NCBI RefSeq assembly: GCF_025999835.1
Contig: NZ_AP025628.1
Location: forward strand, 3,286,001 to 3,350,000
Reading direction: 5' to 3'
DNA: 64,000 nt
Origin: Caldinitratiruptor microaerophilus
GTDB taxonomy: Bacteria > Bacillota > Sulfobacillia > Symbiobacteriales > ZC4RG38
Shown in pieces: positions 59,662 through 64,000 of the stretch. The translations under genes were made by a program, and so were the position numbers. The notes beneath the pieces are model-generated. The model ran no database searches, was not told where the DNA came from, and saw only the letters and a list, made by a program, of their open reading frames with translations. Positions within the stretch are counted from its first letter, which is position 1. Each line of letters opens with the position of its first letter.

Positions 59662-60412
59662 CGTCGACCGCCACCGGGTGCCTCAACTGGAGCGACTCGG
59701 CCGAAACCTTCACCCGTTCCAGTGCCAGACGAAGACGCTTGAAGCTCACTTTACCGGCTTCGTAAGCGTCCACCCAGCGAGCAACATAATCGGGTGGGAT
59801 ATCGGTAGCGTAGTCCGGAACGTACAGACTACCCGGGAGTCCCCACCGCCTGGCCAGGGCGGATGGCGATTCTGCGAGCCATTCGTCCCGCTGCTCCCGG
59901 CGGATGATGCCGAGATTTGCCAGGCGGTACAGGGCAGCCGAGTAACTGAGGCAGTAGGTTTGTTGCAACCGCACGACCTCATGAAGCGAGGGGGCGCTGG
60001 GGTTGAGGGCGTTGCGCTCGAGCCATGCTTCGGCCGCCGTTCGTGGAAGCAGCAACTCGGCAGCAAATGCATTGGCAAACCATTCGAGTTCGTTGCTCTC
60101 CGGCGAGCCGGGTTCAACGGACCCGCAGGCGAAGTACAGGCGGTCCTGGTGGGCCAGGTAGTGGCCGAACTCGTGAGCGGCAGAGAAGTACTGATTTTCC
60201 AGGGCCTTGGCGGAGTCAATCGCCGCGAAGAATTCCTTCCCCTTGCGGCAGAGAACGGCGGCCGTGGACCCCTCGAACGAGAAGGGATACCGGATGACGT
60301 GCAACCCGTCCTGACGAAGGAGCGTAAAGAGGTTGCACAACGGCAGATCGGGCCCTACGCCCAACCGCTGCCTGGCCTTCCCCGCGAGGGTCTGGGGGTT
60401 GAGGCGTGTCAT
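59651..60412 (-). CDS. ImmA/IrrE family metallopeptidase
   Basis: 253 aa. The zinc site is HEFGH (His80, Glu81, His84) in SAAHEFGHYLAHQ, followed by a Glu further on (NELEWFANAFAAELLLP). These peptidases cleave XRE-type repressors in response to stress, phage or mobile-element signals. The ATG at 60412 overlaps the stop of the xre gene (ATGA), and its 3' end overlaps the PIN gene. The three genes form one autoregulated operon. Confidence 0.92.
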   Translation of the reverse strand: MTRLNPQTLAGKARQRLGVGPDLPLCNLFTLLRQDGLHVIRYPFSFEGSTAAVLCRKGKEFFAAIDSAKALENQYFSAAHEFGHYLAHQDRLYFACGSVEPGSPESNELEWFANAFAAELLLPRTAAEAWLERNALNPSAPSLHEVVRLQQTYCLSYSAALYRLANLGIIRREQRDEWLAESPSALARRWGLPGSLYVPDYATDIPPDYVARWVDAYEAGKVSFKRLRLALERVKVSAESLQLRHPVAVDDVI

Positions 60413-60792
60413 CCGCTCTCACCGCCCCAGAGCCTCCGGATGAACAAGTAATCCTCAAGAAACCCGTGAAGCCAGGCCAGCTTCTCCCGATCGGTGTCCG
60501 TAAGGTCTCTCGACCGGAACAACGCGACCACGCCGTCTTCTGCCGAACCGTCGTTCCCCAGAAAGTATTGCACCGGATACCCGTACAGCATGGCGAGCCT
60601 CATGAGCTCCGCCAGCGAGACCGGCCGCTTCCCGTTCTCCAGGTTGGAGACCACGGGCCTCGTGACACCCAGGTACTCCGCCACGGCGTCCTGAGTCTTG
60701 TTCAGTTGCTCACGCACGGCGCGTAGGCGCTGTCCGATCCTGCGCCAGGTGGTCTCTTCTTCGATGGAGGAGCCATGTGGACCGTCCTGCAT
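60409..60792 (-). CDS. XRE family transcriptional regulator
   Basis: 127 aa from the ATG at 60792, which has GGAGGG upstream; the frame is open further but without start signals. A classical HTH_XRE is at residues 20-77 (GQRLRAVREQLNKTQDAVAEYLGVTRPVVSNLENGKRPVSLAELMRLA). The C-terminal tail (ALFRSRDLTDTDREKLAWLHGFL) is probably the part recognised by the ImmA peptidase. A perfect palindrome over its own promoter (60853-60867) is the likely operator. Confidence 0.92.
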   Translation of the reverse strand: MQDGPHGSSIEEETTWRRIGQRLRAVREQLNKTQDAVAEYLGVTRPVVSNLENGKRPVSLAELMRLAMLYGYPVQYFLGNDGSAEDGVVALFRSRDLTDTDREKLAWLHGFLEDYLFIRRLWGGESG

Positions 60793-60838
60793 CACCGCTT
60801 CCCTCCTCGGGTAATCCTGGCTTTCGATTCCTGGGGAC

Positions 60839-60867
60839 ATCATATCACAAATGTAACCGTCGGTTAC
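60839..60867 (-). promoter_or_regulatory. Promoter and operator of the xre-immA-PIN operon
   Basis: GTAACC-GTC-GGTTAC at 60853-60867 is a perfect 6-3-6 inverted repeat. On the minus strand TATGAT (60839-60844) is the -10 element, and the palindrome covers the -35 position, so binding of the XRE protein would repress the operon. Confidence 0.65.
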
Positions 60868-60916
60868 GCAGGCTCCTGCCACGGACGGCGCGGTTCGCCC
60901 GCGACTGCGTGAAACG

Positions 60917-60947
60917 CCCGACGGCCCCCGTGGTGGGAGCCGTCGGG
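60917..60947 (-). terminator. Terminator-like hairpin after the chemoreceptor gene
   Basis: CCCGACGGC (60917-60925) and GCCGTCGGG (60939-60947) form a 9-bp stem 34 bp beyond the stop of the minus-strand gene at 60981; on that strand CGTTTC follows. Confidence 0.55.
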
Positions 60948-60980
60948 AGGCCTCGCGGGTCCCTGGATCGGCCCGCCCGC

Positions 60981-62828
60981 CTACACGGTGAACCGGGCAA
61001 CCTCCTGCTGCAGCTCCCGGGCGATCTTCATGAGGCTCTGCGCGGAGGCGGCGACCTCCTCCGCCGACGCGCTGAGCTCCTCGACGGCGGCGGAGACCTC
61101 CTGGCTGGCGGCGGCGTTCTGCTCGGAGATGGAGCCCACGCGCTCCACCGACCGGGTCACCTGCGTGGCCCCGGCCGCCATCTCCTCCGTGGCGGCCGTG
61201 TTCTGCTCGGTGACGGCGGCGACGACCTCGAAGGCCTTCACGACCCCCTGGGCGTCCGCCTGGGTTCGCCCGACCTGCCGGGCGATCTCCTCGACGTTCT
61301 GGGTGATCCGGTCGACCGTGTCCAGGATCGACTGGAGCGCCTGGCCCGACTCGGCGGCCCGCCGGCCGCTGCCCTCGGCCTCGGACCGGGCGGCCTCCAG
61401 GGACCGGGCGACCTCGGCCGTGCTGGCCTGGATGTTCTGCACGAGCTGGGCGATCTCCCCGGCCGAGGCGGCCGACCGTTCGGCCAGCCGGCGGACCTCG
61501 TCGGCCACCACGGCGAAGCCGCGGCCCTGCTCGCCGGCCCGGGCCGCCTCGATCGCGGCGTTGAGGGCCAGGAGGTTGGTCTGCTCGGCGATCTCGGAGA
61601 TGACCCGGGTGATCTCGCCCACCTGATTCGAGAGCTGCTCGAGGTGGCGCATCCGCTGGGCTGCCTCCCCCACGGCGAGGCGGACGCGCTCCATGCCGCC
61701 GACGGTCTCGCCCACGACCCGGGCGGCCTCCCGGGCGCCGTCCTTGGCGGAGGCGGCGCCCCGGGCCACGCGCTCCGCGTCGGCGGCCATGGCCTCCAGG
61801 GCACGGATGGCCTGCGCGAGGGTCTCGGCGGCCTTCTGCACCTCGCCGGCCGTCTGCTGCGCCCCCGCGGCGATCTGCTGGATCGTCTGCTGCAGCTGGC
61901 CGACCGTCTGCCCCACCTCGCCCAGGGTGCGCGCCTGCTCCTGGGTACCGGACGCCACCTGGCCGACCGCCTCGGCCGTCGACTGCGCGGAGCGGGCGGA
62001 CTGGTCGGCGGCCGTCGACAGCTGCTCCGCGGCCGCCAGCACGGAGGTGGTGGCCGCGGTGATGCGGCCGATGAGGTTGCGCAGGTTGCCGACCATCTCG
62101 TTGAACGCCCGGGCCATCGCGCCGATCTCGTCGCGGGAGCGGACGTCGACATGGTCCGCCGTGAGGTCGCCCGCTGCCAGTCGTGCCGCCGCCTGCGCCA
62201 CCGCCGTCACGGGGCGCGAGATGGCACCGGCCAGAACGGCGGCCAGGGCCACGCCGAGAACGGCGGCGATCACCGAGGCGCCGACCAGGGCCGCCCGGGC
62301 CCGGTCGGCCGTCTGCGTCGCCCGCTGCCGCTCCTCGGTCGCGATCGCCTGCTCGATCTCGATCAGCCGGGCGATCGCGCCGGTCAGGCGGACGCGGGGG
62401 CCCCGCAGGGTGGTGGTGACGAGCTCGACCTTCTCCGCCTCGCCGTAATCGCGTGCGAAGACCGACTGGGCCGCCTGCTGGTACTCGGCCCGGGCCGAGT
62501 CGATCTCATCCAGGATCTGCCTGGCCTCGGACGTCTTCACCACTTCGCGAAGGCGCGCGGCCGCCGCCCCCGCCGCCTGCGTGGCATCCTGGAACTCCCG
62601 GGCGAACCGGTTCTCGCCGGTCACGAGGTAGCTCATCACCGCGCGGATCTGGTCCAGCGTGGCCGATTCCAGCTGGCGGGCCTGGATGATCGCCTCGTCG
62701 ACGTGGTCTGTCAGGTCGACCATGTCCGCCTCCACGGTGACCAGGCTCAGGTACCCGGTCACTGCCACCGCGACGAGGAGGACGACCAGGCCCAGGAAAC
62801 CTGCCAGGATCTTCGTGCCGATCTTCAC
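60981..62828 (-). CDS. Methyl-accepting chemotaxis protein
   Basis: 615 aa from a GTG at 62828 behind GGAGG. Transmembrane helix 1 ([23 protein letters not shown], about 8-30), an extracellular four-helix-bundle-like domain to about 180, transmembrane helix 2 ([22 protein letters not shown]), a HAMP domain ([20 protein letters not shown]), and the signalling domain with the tip [41 protein letters not shown]. Shares architecture with the receptor at 25706-27613 but not its ligand domain sequence. No che genes are adjacent. Confidence 0.94.
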   Translation of the reverse strand: MKIGTKILAGFLGLVVLLVAVAVTGYLSLVTVEADMVDLTDHVDEAIIQARQLESATLDQIRAVMSYLVTGENRFAREFQDATQAAGAAAARLREVVKTSEARQILDEIDSARAEYQQAAQSVFARDYGEAEKVELVTTTLRGPRVRLTGAIARLIEIEQAIATEERQRATQTADRARAALVGASVIAAVLGVALAAVLAGAISRPVTAVAQAAARLAAGDLTADHVDVRSRDEIGAMARAFNEMVGNLRNLIGRITAATTSVLAAAEQLSTAADQSARSAQSTAEAVGQVASGTQEQARTLGEVGQTVGQLQQTIQQIAAGAQQTAGEVQKAAETLAQAIRALEAMAADAERVARGAASAKDGAREAARVVGETVGGMERVRLAVGEAAQRMRHLEQLSNQVGEITRVISEIAEQTNLLALNAAIEAARAGEQGRGFAVVADEVRRLAERSAASAGEIAQLVQNIQASTAEVARSLEAARSEAEGSGRRAAESGQALQSILDTVDRITQNVEEIARQVGRTQADAQGVVKAFEVVAAVTEQNTAATEEMAAGATQVTRSVERVGSISEQNAAASQEVSAAVEELSASAEEVAASAQSLMKIARELQQEVARFTV

Positions 62829-63053
62829 GGGGCGGGACCTCCTTTGCGTCCGGGTCCCCGGTCATGGGTCGCTGGTCATGGGTCCCCGGTCATCCGGACG
62901 AGGTTCGAAACGACGGGGCTGGAAGTTCTCGGAAGGCAAGAATACCCGAACTGGAGATCCCTGTCAACGGACCTGCCGGGGAGCGCCCGACGGGTGGTAC
63001 GCCGGGCTTTCACCCGGCTTCGTGCGGGTCCGGGCCTGCCCGGCACGCGGGAC

Positions 63054-63074
63054 GGCCCCCACGGGGTGGGGGCC
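63054..63074 (-). terminator. Hairpin after paralogue B
   Basis: GGCCCCCAC (63054-63062) and GTGGGGGCC (63066-63074), loop of three G, 31 bp beyond the stop of the gene at 63106. No T tract. Confidence 0.5.
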
Positions 63075-63105
63075 GCCCGGGGTGGGGTCTGGGCAGGCGT
63101 GCGGA

Positions 63106-63471
63106 CTAGCGGCTCCGCTCGAGGCGCGCGGCGGCCACGATCTCCTGGCGGCGGATCGCCACGAAGGCGCCGGCCGGGATGGGGCCGGTCGGTTCCGTCA
63201 AGGCGAGCACGATCACGTCGGCCGTGACGCCGGCGAGGCGGCCGACGAAGACGCCGCTCGGGCCGTCGCCGCGGATCACGGCCGCCACGACCTCGCCGAT
63301 GTCGGCGGTGATGCCGTCCAGGATGACGTTGCTGACGACCTGACCGCCCTCGATCGGCGGGAGCGCCTCCTCCGGCTGCTCCTGCCGGCGGCGGGCGGGC
63401 CGCGGTCGAAACGTGACCGGCGGGGACAGTTCGGTCTGGACGGCGACCCCGTCCGCGAAGATGGTGGGCAT
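63106..63471 (-). CDS. Small protein, paralogue B of an uncharacterised spore-type family
   Basis: 121 aa from the ATG at 63471, with GGAGGTG (63480-63486 complement) eight bases away. It shares with paralogue A the core PPIEGG, VILDGITADIGEVVAAVIRGDG, GVFVGRL, GPIPAG and EIVAAARL, and has a 35-residue N-terminal extension rich in Pro, Arg and Gln. No membrane segment or signal peptide. The shared promoter type suggests co-expression in the mother cell. Function unknown. Confidence 0.72.
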   Translation of the reverse strand: MPTIFADGVAVQTELSPPVTFRPRPARRRQEQPEEALPPIEGGQVVSNVILDGITADIGEVVAAVIRGDGPSGVFVGRLAGVTADVIVLALTEPTGPIPAGAFVAIRRQEIVAAARLERSR

Positions 63472-63618
63472 CAAGTCAGCACCTCCACTGTGGGGTCCGA
63501 CGGTGCGGGGGGTCCTGTACGGGATCTGCGGGCGTCAGAGGCCCGCTCCTGTACGGCCGGGCCGGCCGGGCGGCCCGCCGGGGTGCGCGGTTCGGCCGGG
63601 GCGGGGGAGTCCCACGGA

Positions 63619-63651
63619 AAGTATATGCGTGTGCATGGGGGGTTGACATAA
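63619..63651 (-). promoter_or_regulatory. Sporulation-type promoter of paralogue B
   Basis: On the minus strand TTATGTCA, 16 bp, CATATACTT, the same layout as at 59042-59074. The leader to the ATG at 63471 would be about 145 nt and contains no recognised gene. Confidence 0.5.
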
Positions 63652-63887
63652 CGACTGGACCGGCGCGGAAACGCCGGCACCCCCGCCGGGCGGGACGGGG
63701 GGGAATGGCCAATATGAACGACAGCGACCCTCGCTGGTGCCGCGGAGTGAGCTGAGAGCTGAGGTGTCCCGGGTGGACGAGGCCAAGACCTACGTGGTGC
63801 AGATCGCTACGACAAAGGAGCGCCCGGGATAACCTGGCGCCCCTTCGCATGCGTTGGGGTATGCGCCACTTGGGTCTGCGGGACCTA
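63652..63887. other. 236-bp gap
   Basis: No gene recognised. A short plus-strand frame ending near 63832 (SELRAEVSRVDEAKTYVVQIA) has no ribosome-binding site. A GC-rich inverted repeat near 63818-63838 may end the dehydrogenase transcript. Confidence 0.35.
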
Positions 63888-64000
63888 CTACTTGCCAGCC
63901 GGGTGCTCCGGCCGGTCGAGCCCCCACGCCTCCGGGTTCACGGGCGTCGGCGGCCGGCGGCCTGTGAGGGCGGCGACGAGGTTCTCCGCGGCCAGCGTCG
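63888..64000 (-). CDS. D-2-hydroxyacid dehydrogenase, C-terminal end
   Basis: Only the last 37 codons are inside the window; the gene runs off the right edge. They encode TLAAENLVAALTGRRPPTPVNPEAWG and a stop at 63888-63890. The pattern AAENLxAxLxGxxPPxxVNPE is the usual C-terminus of glyoxylate/hydroxypyruvate reductases of the D-isomer-specific 2-hydroxyacid dehydrogenase family. The assignment rests on this short tail only. Confidence 0.6.
   Translation of the reverse strand, partial: TLAAENLVAALTGRRPPTPVNPEAWGLDRPEHPAGK

Noticed and set aside
62860-62900. Short tandem repeat of GGTCATGGGTC units
   Set aside because: About three imperfect units only; treated as simple sequence without evident function.
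63700-63840. T-box leader or small gene before the right-edge dehydrogenase
   Set aside because: A GGTGCCGCGG stretch recalls the T-box but the rest is missing, and the strand does not agree with the downstream gene.

Overview
The window looks like the chromosome of a high-GC, spore-forming, S-layer-bearing member of the Firmicutes; a Symbiobacteriales or Thermaerobacter-like lineage is my inference, not something the sequence proves. The evidence is the block thyX-like / rlmB / sigH (sporulation sigma factor) / rpmG / secE / nusG / rplK / rplA, an S-box (SAM-I) riboswitch, SLH-domain surface proteins, a DUF1002 protein and frequent GTG/TTG starts behind strong Shine-Dalgarno sequences.

Layout. 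0-3.8 kb: thyX-like (partial), rlmB, a VanW-family gene, a DUF2325 gene with a Fur-like box, sigH, tRNA-Thr. 3.8-11.3 kb: a SEC-C protein, tRNA-Tyr, an SDR, then a minus-strand run of nitrilase, PAP2 phosphatase and M24 peptidase, then tRNA-fMet, tRNA-Thr, rpmG and tRNA-Trp. 11.3-15.5 kb: an island of small anchored proteins of unknown function and a broken membrane gene. 15.5-25.7 kb: an SLH protein, an oligopeptide ABC transporter operon (five genes), a membrane-tethered cupredoxin, an interspersed hairpin repeat, and a SAM riboswitch controlling metY. 25.7-30 kb: a chemoreceptor, then secE-nusG-rplK-rplA; rplJ/rplL/rpoB do not follow. 30.3-35.9 kb: a 53-aa gene and a tightly packed operon queD-queE-luxE-like-(luxC::class III aminotransferase). 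35.9-45.6 kb: a DUF1002 protein, an SDR, more copies of the hairpin repeat, an AlbA-type regulator flanked by duplicated operators and a decayed paralogue, a membrane diguanylate cyclase, an MFS exporter and a second PAP2. 46-55.3 kb: cell-surface block with an SLH-anchored subtilase, a zinc anti-sigma-like protein, the main S-layer protein, an ORF-less group IIC intron behind its terminator, and a copper-amine-oxidase-stalk protein. 55.9-64 kb: a DHA2 exporter, a UPF0175/PIN toxin-antitoxin pair, two paralogous small proteins with matching sporulation-like promoters, an xre-immA-PIN operon, a second chemoreceptor and the end of a 2-hydroxyacid dehydrogenase.

How the parts work together. The strongest candidate for something new is the operon at 31-36 kb. 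QueD and QueE make 7-carboxy-7-deazaguanine (CDG). The next two genes encode a LuxE-type carboxylate-activating enzyme and a LuxC-type acyl reductase fused to an omega-transaminase. Carboxylate to aldehyde to aminomethyl would convert CDG directly to preQ1, bypassing the usual nitrile route through QueC and QueF. This is a hypothesis from chemistry and gene order. The other signals of interest are the 49-nt hairpin / 111-nt core repeat family, the duplicated 14-10-14 operator around the AlbA gene, and the shared promoter of the two small paralogues.
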